From assembly GCA_947383275.1 (NCBI GenBank), contig CANDCW010000004.1:1-64000 (forward strand): 64,000 nucleotides of DNA, given 5' to 3'. The number at the start of each line of letters is the position of its first letter. The stretch's first letter is position 1. A program made the position numbers and the translations under genes. This stretch comes from an uncultured Bacillota bacterium (GTDB lineage: Bacteria; Bacillota; Clostridia; Oscillospirales; Oscillospiraceae). The notes beneath the pieces were generated by a model, which was given only the letters and a program-made list of their open reading frames with translations, ran no database searches and was not told the DNA's origin. Below, piece after piece: positions 1 to 7,756 of the stretch.

Positions 1-329
1 AGATCCAGCGGCAGCGGGCCCAGCAGCGCATGATGCAGCAGGTGCCCCAGTCCGATGTGGTCATTCGTAACCCCACCCACTTTGCTGTAGCCCTGCGTTA
101 TCATGAGCAGGAGGACAACGCGCCAGTGGTGCTGGCCAAGGGTATGGATGAACTGGCCCTGCGCATCGCCAAGGTGGCCGAGGAAAATGGCGTCTCCGTG
201 GTGGAGAATGTCCCACTGGCCCGGGCCCTCTATGCTTCTGTCGATATCGGCAGGGAAATCCCACCCGAATTATACGGCCCTGTGGCCGAGGTTTTGGTAT
301 ACGTCCTGAAGCTGGACAAACAGGCATAA
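1..329 (+). CDS. flhB: Flagellar export protein FlhB, C-terminal end (partial)
   Basis: Only the last ~109 residues are in the window; the frame is open from base 3, so the gene starts upstream. They form the FlhB cytoplasmic domain, the substrate-specificity switch of the flagellar type III export gate. The autocleavage motif NPTH is visible about 20 codons in (bases 70-81), and the conserved ENVPLARAL segment follows. Cleavage between Asn and Pro switches export from rod/hook to filament substrates in this family. flhA follows after 51 bases. The part seen is intact. Confidence 0.95.
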   Translation, partial: IQRQRAQQRMMQQVPQSDVVIRNPTHFAVALRYHEQEDNAPVVLAKGMDELALRIAKVAEENGVSVVENVPLARALYASVDIGREIPPELYGPVAEVLVYVLKLDKQA

Positions 330-380
330 CTTTGCGGACAAAGCCCGCGGGCTTTTAGATAAAAGGGAAAGGATGAAACC

Positions 381-2513
381 ATGCGGCGAATTTTTCAAAA
401 CAGCATAGCTCTTATGGTCGTGGTCATCGTCCTGTTTCTGGTTATCCCCCTGCATGAGGCGATTCTCGACATTCTGATTATCACCAACATCTCGATTTCC
501 ATCGTGATTTTGATGGTCACTATGACCATCTCAGACGCCTTGGAGTTTTCCATTTTTCCCTCGCTGCTGCTGATTACCACCTTGTTCCGCCTGGGATTGA
601 ATGTATCTACCACCCGGGCCATTCTGAGATACAACGGCAGCGGGGACGCCCCTGGTACGGCGGTCATCCAGACCTTCGGCCAGCTGATTACCCAGGGAAA
701 TATTGTGCTGGGCATCATCATCTTCTTTATCATCGTGCTGATGCAGTTCATTGTTATCACCAAGGGCGCCGAGCGCGTGGCCGAGGTGGCCGCCCGCTTT
801 ACCTTGGACGCGATGCCCGGAAAGCAGATGGCGATTGACGCCGACCTGTCCTCCGGCTTGATTAACGAGCAGCAGGCCCGGGAGCGCCGTTCCAAGATCC
901 AGCGTGAGGCCGACTTCTACGGCGCTATGGATGGCGCCACTAAGATCGTCAAAGGCGACGCCACCATGTCCCTGATTATTACCGCCATCAACCTCATTGG
1001 CGGTATCATCATCGGCTCGATGAACGGCGTGGGCGATTTGTCTACTGTGGCCCAGACCTATTCTATCGCCACCATCGGCGACGGCTTGGTGTCTCAGCTC
1101 CCCTCGCTGATGATTTCCACCGCCACCGGCATGATTGTTACCCGGTCGGTATCTGAGGGCAGCCTGAATTCCGACGTTATTGGTCAGTTTGCCAGGCAGC
1201 CCCGGGCTATTATGACGGCCGGCCTCGTGCTAATTATTCTGGGGTTGATTCCCGGCACTCCCACCCTCCCCCTGATGGTGGTGGGCGTTGCTCTGGCGGT
1301 GCTGGGCTATGTGATGAGCAGCCGTATGGAGCGCAAGGAGGCTGCCGAGCTGGTCCGGGGTCAGGAGCAGGCGGAGGCGGAGGCCATCGCCGATATGAGT
1401 GCGGCCCCCAGCGAGACCGACTACTACAAAGATATTAACAATGTGTATGGACTGCTCAGCGTGGACCCCATTGAGATGGAATTTGGCTACAGCCTGATTC
1501 CCCTGGTGGACGAGAGCAGCGGCGGTAAGCTCATCAGCCGCATTGTCATCTTCCGCCGCCAGTATGCCCAGGATATGGGATTTGTCATCCCCTCCATCCG
1601 CCTCCACGACTCCTCCGCGCTGGGTACCAACCAGTATGTGGTGAAGATTAAGGGCGAAGAAGTGGCACGGGGCGAGATTCTGGTGGACTACTATCTGGCT
1701 CTGGAGCCTGTCAACCCCGCCGGTGAGATCGACGGCATCGAGACCATAGAACCCGCCTATGGCATTCCCTCCCGCTGGATTCTGCCGGAAAACAAGGAGA
1801 TGGCGGAAATCTACGGCTATACGGTCATCGATCCCCTGTCCGTGATGCAGACCCACCTCAGCGAGGTTGTCCGCCGCCATGCCTACGAGCTTCTTGGCCG
1901 GGCGGAGGTTATTCAGCTGGTGGAGAACCTGAAAAAGAACGCGCCGGAGCTGGTGGACGAGGTCATTCCCAATGTGCTGTCCTACGCAAACCTGGAGCGC
2001 ATCCTGCGCAACCTCCTGAAGGAGGGGGTCCCGGTCCGGGACCTGGGTACCATTCTGGAGACGGCCGCCGATTCCCTGATGACCACCAAGGATTTGGATA
2101 TGGTGTGCGAGAATATCCGCGTGGCCCTCAGCCGCACCATTACCCGCCGCTTCTGCGAACACGGGCAGCTCCGGGTGGTCACCCTGGACGCCGAAGTGGA
2201 AAAACGGGTGATCAGCTCCCTGAGCAAAAACGAACAGGGCATCTATCTGGCCATGGGCCCCGACCTGATGCAGGGCATCGTCACCCAGCTGGGCGACTAT
2301 ATGCGGAAGTTCAACGACCTGTCCCAGACCCCCATTGTCCTGACAAGCCAAGTCATCCGCGTCTACCTCAGCCGGATGCTGTCCCAGTTCTATCCCGGCG
2401 TCTATGTCCTCTCCTTCAACGAGATTACCAGCGACGTGCAGATTCAGTCCCTGGGCAATATCACGCTGGACACAGCCCAGGCCCGGCCTGAGCGAAAGGC
2501 GGCTGCGGTATGA
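381..2513 (+). CDS. flhA: Flagellar biosynthesis protein FlhA
   Basis: At 710 aa this is full length for FlhA, the large integral-membrane component of the flagellar export gate that couples proton flow to secretion and docks chaperone-substrate complexes. Residues ~1-310 hold about eight hydrophobic segments and the family signature loop (RFTLDAMPGKQMAIDADL, about residue 138 onwards). Residues ~330-710 are the soluble export-gate domain. The start has an AAAGG ribosome site 7 bases upstream. The stop overlaps the start of the sigma-factor gene in an ATGA arrangement, indicating translational coupling. Confidence 0.97.
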   Translation: MRRIFQNSIALMVVVIVLFLVIPLHEAILDILIITNISISIVILMVTMTISDALEFSIFPSLLLITTLFRLGLNVSTTRAILRYNGSGDAPGTAVIQTFGQLITQGNIVLGIIIFFIIVLMQFIVITKGAERVAEVAARFTLDAMPGKQMAIDADLSSGLINEQQARERRSKIQREADFYGAMDGATKIVKGDATMSLIITAINLIGGIIIGSMNGVGDLSTVAQTYSIATIGDGLVSQLPSLMISTATGMIVTRSVSEGSLNSDVIGQFARQPRAIMTAGLVLIILGLIPGTPTLPLMVVGVALAVLGYVMSSRMERKEAAELVRGQEQAEAEAIADMSAAPSETDYYKDINNVYGLLSVDPIEMEFGYSLIPLVDESSGGKLISRIVIFRRQYAQDMGFVIPSIRLHDSSALGTNQYVVKIKGEEVARGEILVDYYLALEPVNPAGEIDGIETIEPAYGIPSRWILPENKEMAEIYGYTVIDPLSVMQTHLSEVVRRHAYELLGRAEVIQLVENLKKNAPELVDEVIPNVLSYANLERILRNLLKEGVPVRDLGTILETAADSLMTTKDLDMVCENIRVALSRTITRRFCEHGQLRVVTLDAEVEKRVISSLSKNEQGIYLAMGPDLMQGIVTQLGDYMRKFNDLSQTPIVLTSQVIRVYLSRMLSQFYPGVYVLSFNEITSDVQIQSLGNITLDTAQARPERKAAAV

Positions 2514-3331
2514 GCGGGGAGGCGGTTGTCTTCAGGGGCGAGAAGCAGACCTGGAGCCAGGAAGAGCTGGACGCCCTCACAACGGAGGAGCTGTTCCGTG
2601 CCTACAAGGGCACTGGAAACGAGGAACTGAAGTGGCCTTTGGTCATGCGCTATGTGGGCTTGGTGAAAACCATTGCCCTCCAAGTGCGGGGGGTGTACAG
2701 CAGCTTCGCCCAGGTGGACGACATCGTCAATGAGGGCCTGCTCACCCTGGCGGCTGCGGTGGATAAGTTTGACCCGGATAAAGGCATCAAATTTGAGACC
2801 TATGTCTCAAAACGTATTCGGGGCGCAGTCATAGATTTGGCCCGGCGGCAGGACTGGGTGCCCCGCAGCGTGCGGCGCAAGGCCCGGGATATTGACCAGG
2901 CCAGCAGCGAACTGTTCTCTGAGCTGGGCCGCTACCCCACCGATGAGGAGATGGCCCGCCGGCTTGGAGTGACCCGGGATCAGTATCAGGAGGACCTGGC
3001 GAACTCCTCCATGTGCAACGTGCTCTCCCTGGACGCCCTGTTCGAAGAGCGGGAGCAGAACGGGGGGGCGGAACTGCCGGACGGTACTTTGGACAGCCGG
3101 CCGGAGGACTCCATGCTCCGGCAGGAGCTGCTGGAGACACTGACAAAGGCCATTGAATCTTTGCGGGAGAATGAACAGACTGTTATCTCCCTCTACTATC
3201 ACAAAAACCTCAGCATGAAGGAAATCGCCCAGGTGATGGAGGTCAGCGAGCCCCGTATCTCTCAGCTTCATTCCCGGGCGATCCAGAAGCTGAAGCTGTA
3301 TATGAACCAGTACATGACCGGCAGCAGATAA
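2510..3331 (+). CDS. fliA: RNA polymerase sigma-28 factor, FliA/WhiG family
   Basis: 273 aa, the usual length of FliA/SigD-type sigma factors, which direct RNA polymerase to late flagellar and chemotaxis promoters. Region 2 is clear (VDDIVNEG, then FDPDKGIKFETYVSKRIRGA), followed by the sigma-28 hallmark RRQDWVPRSVRR and a helix-turn-helix region 4 near the C-terminus (MKEIAQVMEVSEPRISQLH). It overlaps flhA by 4 bp and precedes two rod/hook genes, the standard Gram-positive place for this sigma factor. No anti-sigma factor gene (flgM) is visible here. Confidence 0.93.
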   Translation: MSGEAVVFRGEKQTWSQEELDALTTEELFRAYKGTGNEELKWPLVMRYVGLVKTIALQVRGVYSSFAQVDDIVNEGLLTLAAAVDKFDPDKGIKFETYVSKRIRGAVIDLARRQDWVPRSVRRKARDIDQASSELFSELGRYPTDEEMARRLGVTRDQYQEDLANSSMCNVLSLDALFEEREQNGGAELPDGTLDSRPEDSMLRQELLETLTKAIESLRENEQTVISLYYHKNLSMKEIAQVMEVSEPRISQLHSRAIQKLKLYMNQYMTGSR

Positions 3332-3359
3332 GCCGCCTGAACGAGAGGAGTTTTGCGCT

Positions 3360-4115
3360 ATGATGAAGGGCTTTTACAACCTGACCTCTGGAATGCTGAC
3401 CCAGGGGCGCAGGCTGGACGTGGTGGCCAATAACATGACCAACATATCCACCGCAGGCTTTAAGGCCGAGTATTACACCGACCGGACCTTTGACGAGGTG
3501 ATGGCGGTGCGCATCGGCAACAAGGATAAATCGGTCTATGAGGAGCTGCCCACCTACCAGGCCCATATTCTGGCTCCGGATCATCTGTACACTGACTACA
3601 GCCAGGGCTCTTATGAGGAGACGAACCTGCCGCTGGATTTTGCTATCGTGGGCGAGGGATTCTTTGCCATCGAAACCGGAGACGGCGTGGCTTATACCCG
3701 TGCAGGCAGCTTTACCCTGGACAACGACGGCTACTTGTGCCTGTCCGAGCTGGGCCGGGTGCTGGATCCGGAGGGCAATCCGATCCAGCTCCCCACTGAC
3801 AAACTGGAAGTGGACCAGCAGGGGAACCTGTCAACCAAGGGCGGGGAATATTTGGCCACCTTGGGCGTATACACCTTTGAGGACAACGCCGCGCTGGAGC
3901 GCACCCCCTACGGCCTCTTTACCGGCGATGGCGCCCAGGTCAACGAGGATGTGACCATCTATCACAAGTGGGTTGAGCGGTCCAATGTGGATATGGTCAA
4001 AGAAATGACGAAAATGATTGTCACTCAGCGGGCCCTCCAGAGTGCCGCCGAGATGAGCAAGCTTTACGACCAGGTCATCAACCGGGTTGTCAATGACATT
4101 GGCCGGATGGCTTAA
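3360..4115 (+). CDS. flgF: Flagellar hook-basal body rod protein, FlgF/FlgG family (first copy)
   Basis: 251 aa. The N-terminal rod motif (VVANNMTNISTAGFKAEYY, residues ~21-39) and the C-terminal element (ERSNVDMVKEMTKMIVTQRA) mark a rod/hook axial protein, exported by the flagellar apparatus and assembled outside the membrane. The start has AGAGGAG 9 bases upstream. With the next gene it forms a tandem pair resembling flhO-flhP of Bacillus subtilis; which is FlgF and which FlgG is hard to settle from sequence alone. Confidence 0.85.
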   Translation: MMKGFYNLTSGMLTQGRRLDVVANNMTNISTAGFKAEYYTDRTFDEVMAVRIGNKDKSVYEELPTYQAHILAPDHLYTDYSQGSYEETNLPLDFAIVGEGFFAIETGDGVAYTRAGSFTLDNDGYLCLSELGRVLDPEGNPIQLPTDKLEVDQQGNLSTKGGEYLATLGVYTFEDNAALERTPYGLFTGDGAQVNEDVTIYHKWVERSNVDMVKEMTKMIVTQRALQSAAEMSKLYDQVINRVVNDIGRMA

Positions 4116-4148
4116 TCTGTTCAGGAAAGAGAGGCGCGTGTGTAAGCT

Positions 4149-4931
4149 ATGAATATGTCCTTTTTCACTGGCGCTGTGGGTGCTATTCAGCAGAACCAGC
4201 GTATGAACGTCCAGGGCAACAACATTGCCAACGTGAACAACTACGGCTTTAAGGCGGAGCGGGCCACCTTCCACCACCTGATGTACAGCGATGTGCGCGG
4301 CATCAATGAGGATGATCCGCTGCCCAAGGGATCCGGGACCAAGATGGTGAAGGCCAGCATCGATTTTGAAAACGGCGGCTACAGCGAGACGGGCCGCATC
4401 TTTGACTTCGCCATTGAGGGAGACGGCTTCTTCGCCCTGTTCGATCCTACCAATGAGGAGGTCTCCTTTACCCGGGACGGCGCCTTCGTGATGGCCCGGT
4501 ATGAGGTCCCCCCCGCTGAGGACGCCGAACCGGAGATTGACCCGGTGACCGGGGAGGAAATTGAGCCTGAGAACACCGTGGAGTGGCGGCTCAGCGACAA
4601 TGAGGGGCGCTGCGTTCTGGACCCCATGGGCAACTTTATTGTCATTGACCCGCAGGACCAGAAAGCGGACCTGGATATTGGCGTGTTCGATTACCGCGTC
4701 TACGATGGTATGCTCCACGCCGACAGCGGCCGGTTTACGCCTATCGACAAGAACGGCGACTTGTATATGGGGACGGGGAAGATCCTGCGGGGCTATCTGG
4801 AGCGCTCCAACGTGGACCTGGCTCAGGAGATGATTAAGGTGATCGAGTCTCAGCGGGCTTACAGCTACGCGCTGAAGATTGTACAGACCACCGATGAGAT
4901 CGAGCAGACGATCAACGGTCTGCCCACCTAA
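4149..4931 (+). CDS. flgG: Flagellar hook-basal body rod protein, FlgG family (second copy)
   Basis: 260 aa, paralogous to the gene just upstream: N-terminal motif NNIANVNNYGFKAERATF and C-terminal ERSNVDLAQEMIKVIESQRA. The middle carries an acidic insertion (PPAEDAEPEIDPVTGEEIEP, residues ~121-140) absent from the first copy. Expected to be a distal-rod or hook-basal protein. The ribosome site is weak, so translation may be coupled to the preceding gene 33 bases upstream. Confidence 0.85.
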   Translation: MNMSFFTGAVGAIQQNQRMNVQGNNIANVNNYGFKAERATFHHLMYSDVRGINEDDPLPKGSGTKMVKASIDFENGGYSETGRIFDFAIEGDGFFALFDPTNEEVSFTRDGAFVMARYEVPPAEDAEPEIDPVTGEEIEPENTVEWRLSDNEGRCVLDPMGNFIVIDPQDQKADLDIGVFDYRVYDGMLHADSGRFTPIDKNGDLYMGTGKILRGYLERSNVDLAQEMIKVIESQRAYSYALKIVQTTDEIEQTINGLPT

Positions 4932-4954
4932 ACAGAAAGAAGGGAAGCTGGGGT

Positions 4955-5578
4955 ATGATAAAGAATTACGATCAGTTGACATCAATGGAAATCGATACCC
5001 TGCGGGAAATCGGAAGTATCGGGACCGGAAACGCCGCCACGGCGCTGTCCCAGATGCTGGGCAAAGAGGTACGCATTACCATGCCCGAGGTGCGCATCAT
5101 GGGCTACAATGAGGCCATTGAGTGGATCGGCGGGCCGGAGGCCGTAACCGCCGGGGTGCTGGTGAAGATGAGCGGCGATGTGGGCGGCATTATGCTGTCC
5201 GTGCAGAAGCTGGAGTTGATTAACTTCATTTTGGAGACCATGCTGGGCCAAAGCATCCACAGCTATGAGGCCCTGAAGGAGCTTGAACAGTCCGCCCTCA
5301 TTGAGATCGGCAATATCATGATCTCTGCCTTTGTTACGGCTCTGTCCGGGCTGGCCGGCGTCAATATCAATTTGACGGTTCCCGCTTTCGCGGTGGATAT
5401 GCAGGGCGCCATTTTAACGGTGCCTATGGCTGAGTATGGCGGTATGTCCGACTACCTGATGACCATTGGCGGAAACTTTGTCAGCAACGGACGAGAAATT
5501 CCCAGTCATCTTCTTTTGTCCCCCGATCTGCGCTCTTTAGATTTCTTGTTAAGGAAGCTGGGCGTTAGCGATGGCTGA
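4955..5578 (+). CDS. cheC: CheY-P phosphatase CheC
   Basis: 207 aa, the two-lobed CheC fold. CheC dephosphorylates CheY-P and, with CheD, takes part in adaptation in Gram-positive chemotaxis. The second active-site signature is complete (EIGNI, Glu117 and Asn120). The first reads EIGSI (Glu18, Ser21) instead of the usual EIGNI, so its catalytic Asn is replaced by Ser and this half-site is probably weak or inactive. The 3' end overlaps cheD by 8 bp, which fits co-expression of the interacting pair. Confidence 0.93.
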   Translation: MIKNYDQLTSMEIDTLREIGSIGTGNAATALSQMLGKEVRITMPEVRIMGYNEAIEWIGGPEAVTAGVLVKMSGDVGGIMLSVQKLELINFILETMLGQSIHSYEALKELEQSALIEIGNIMISAFVTALSGLAGVNINLTVPAFAVDMQGAILTVPMAEYGGMSDYLMTIGGNFVSNGREIPSHLLLSPDLRSLDFLLRKLGVSDG

Positions 5579-6056
5579 ACATAAACTGACAGTTGGCATT
5601 GCTGATATGAAGTTGCTCCAGGGGGAGGGCACTTTGATTACTTACGCGTTGGGTTCCTGCATTGGACTGTGTTTTCATGATCCCAAGCTGCGTTTGGGGG
5701 CGTTGCTTCACATTATGTTACCGCTAAATATGGAAGCCGGACGGACCCATCCGCTGAAGTATGCCGATACCGGAATCAAGGAGACACTGAAGCAGCTGGA
5801 GGCCAAAGGCGCGTCCCGGAGCCGGCTGACGGTGAAGATTGCTGGCGGCGCCAAAATGTTTGAGATTACCGGCGGCAGCGGCTTGGGTAATATCGGGCAG
5901 CGAAATATTGACAGTGTCCATACCATTTTAAAGCGGGATAATTTGCGCTTGATTGGTGAGCACACGGGGGGAACAGTGGCCCGGACATTGCTCTTTGATG
6001 TAGTTACGGGCCAGGCGTGCATTCGGTCCTATGGCCAAAAGGACATCATATTCTGA
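5571..6056 (+). CDS. cheD: Chemoreceptor glutamine deamidase CheD
   Basis: 161 aa, full length. CheD deamidates glutamines in methyl-accepting chemotaxis receptors and is bound by CheC. The catalytic Cys lies in LGSCIGLCFHDP (Cys30) and the catalytic His in GALLHIMLP (His47), both at the expected spacing. The gene starts inside the end of cheC. cheV follows after about 50 bases. Confidence 0.94.
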   Translation: MAEHKLTVGIADMKLLQGEGTLITYALGSCIGLCFHDPKLRLGALLHIMLPLNMEAGRTHPLKYADTGIKETLKQLEAKGASRSRLTVKIAGGAKMFEITGGSGLGNIGQRNIDSVHTILKRDNLRLIGEHTGGTVARTLLFDVVTGQACIRSYGQKDIIF

Positions 6057-6109
6057 ATTCATCCATGCGCCGGGCGGCGCCATCCTAAATAGAGTAAGGA
6101 GTGTCAAAA

Positions 6110-7036
6110 ATGGCGGAGGTACATAACAGCGGTATCCTTTTAGAGTCCGGCACCAACGAAATCGAGATTATGGAGTTTACCATCGACGAAAATTTGTATG
6201 GCATCAACGTGGCGAAGGTGCGGGAGATCATGATGGCGGCGCCTGTCAAATCCATGCCTCACGCCCACCCCTCAGTGGAGGGAATTTTCAAGCCCAGAGA
6301 CATTGTGATTACTGTGGTGGATTTGCCCAAGTACCTGGGCGTAGACCAGGAAAAGACGCCCAAGGACCTGTTTATCGTAACCAATTTTAATAAAATGTAT
6401 ATTGCGTTCCGAGTGCATACCGTGGTGGGCATCAACCGCATCTCCTGGACGGACATCCATAAACCGGATAAGACGGTATCCGGCGGTTCCGAAGGCGTGG
6501 CTACCGGTATTGCCCAGTGCGGAAACGATTTAGTTACGATTTTGGACTTTGAGCGGATCGTGGCAGAAATTGCCCCTGAGACTACAATTCAAGCCGATGA
6601 GATCGATCAGATGGGCCCCCGGGCCAAGAGCGAAGAGCCCATTTGGATCGCAGAGGACTCCATTCTCCTCTCCAAGATGATTGAGGACTGCCTGCATAAG
6701 GCGGGGTATGTCAATCTGCAGATGTTCCCCAACGGCCGCGAGCTGTGGGAGGCGCTGAATGAACTGCCCGAGGATGAGCCGCTGTTTGAGCAGGTGGCGC
6801 TGATTATTACAGATATTGAGATGCCTCAGATGGACGGACACCGGCTGACCAAGCTGGTGAAGAGTACGCTTCGGTTCCAGGCGATTCCGCTTATTATTTT
6901 CTCTTCCCTCATCAGTGAGGAGATGCGGATTAAAGGCTGCCAGCTGGGCGCTGACGAGCAGATGAGCAAGCCGGAGATTGGACACCTTGTGGATGTGATG
7001 GACCATCTTCTGGAGGGAGCAAAGGCGGGGAAATAA
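6110..7036 (+). CDS. cheV: Chemotaxis coupling protein CheV (CheW domain plus receiver domain)
   Basis: 308 aa. The N-terminal half (to about residue 165) is a CheW-like coupling domain; the C-terminal third is a response-regulator receiver with the acidic pocket (IAEDS), the phospho-acceptor Asp in TDIEMPQMDG and the conserved Lys in SKPE. CheV couples receptors to CheA and fine-tunes adaptation by being phosphorylated. I chose the ATG at 6110, 8 bases after AAGGAG, over an in-frame GTG at 6101 that overlaps that ribosome site. It is the last gene of the flagellar block, followed by a strong terminator. Confidence 0.92.
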   Translation: MAEVHNSGILLESGTNEIEIMEFTIDENLYGINVAKVREIMMAAPVKSMPHAHPSVEGIFKPRDIVITVVDLPKYLGVDQEKTPKDLFIVTNFNKMYIAFRVHTVVGINRISWTDIHKPDKTVSGGSEGVATGIAQCGNDLVTILDFERIVAEIAPETTIQADEIDQMGPRAKSEEPIWIAEDSILLSKMIEDCLHKAGYVNLQMFPNGRELWEALNELPEDEPLFEQVALIITDIEMPQMDGHRLTKLVKSTLRFQAIPLIIFSSLISEEMRIKGCQLGADEQMSKPEIGHLVDVMDHLLEGAKAGK

Positions 7037-7080
7037 GCAGTCAAGCGCCTCGTTTGAGAGATTTCCCTTAAAAACAGAAA

Positions 7081-7123
7081 AATCAAAGGCCGGCACTACT
7101 TAACAGAGTGCCGGCCTTTGATT
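7081..7123. terminator. Bidirectional intrinsic terminator between cheV and the Nudix gene
   Basis: A perfect 17-bp inverted repeat (7081-7097 with 7107-7123) around a 9-base loop, GC-rich at the loop end and A/T-rich at the base, between convergent genes. It can end transcription from both sides. Confidence 0.9.
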
Positions 7124-7126
7124 GGT

Positions 7127-7756
7127 TTACGAGAGGCCATGTGTCAGTTGAATTAAATTTCGTGTGATCCGCCCGGTGAGGCCCCAGATAGCTCGCCCTT
7201 GCCATGGATAGACGGGAACGTTTTCCTTTCCATGCTGCCATTTGTAATCGCGGGGGATGCCAATCAGCTCATAAGGAAAATTTTCCGCCGGGGTGGGGAT
7301 CAGGTCGTATTCGTACTCAAGGGGGGCCGCTTCCAGCAGATGGGACAGGGGGACCAGAAAAAACTCTTCCACCTCGGCGGGATTGGGGCGCAGGCGGGGG
7401 GAAAGGGCTCCGCCGTCCACCACGCCCAAGATAGGCCACATGAGGAAATTGGCCCGGTGGGCAATAAAATCCAACCGGCCCAGCAGACGCACGGATTGGG
7501 GCGGAATCCCCAGCTCCTCCCAAGTCTCCCGCAGGGCGCATTCCTCAGGGGTCTCGCCCGGCTCCATCCGCCCGCCCGGGAAGCAGACCTCTCCAGGCTG
7601 GCGGTGCAGGGTCCTGGCCCGGACTTCATAGAGCACATCGTACCCCTCGTCCCGTGCCACCAGGGGAACCAGCACCGCGTAGGAGCGGTTGGAGCCCATG
7701 AGGCCGGGCGTTCGGTTGCGCATGGCCTGCTCCAGGGCAGTCAGGTCAAACTTCAT
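7127..7756 (-). CDS. Nudix hydrolase, CoA pyrophosphatase type
   Basis: 209 aa. The Nudix box is complete: GRMEPGETPEECALRE, then TWEELG. It is preceded by HRQPGEVCFPGG, the extended motif typical of the NudL/YeaB coenzyme A pyrophosphatases, which cleave CoA to phosphopantetheine and 3',5'-ADP. Substrate is inferred from that motif. The gene lies directly after argS with no space (argS stop at 7757), so the two are very likely co-transcribed. Confidence 0.85.
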   Translation of the reverse strand: MKFDLTALEQAMRNRTPGLMGSNRSYAVLVPLVARDEGYDVLYEVRARTLHRQPGEVCFPGGRMEPGETPEECALRETWEELGIPPQSVRLLGRLDFIAHRANFLMWPILGVVDGGALSPRLRPNPAEVEEFFLVPLSHLLEAAPLEYEYDLIPTPAENFPYELIGIPRDYKWQHGKENVPVYPWQGRAIWGLTGRITRNLIQLTHGLS

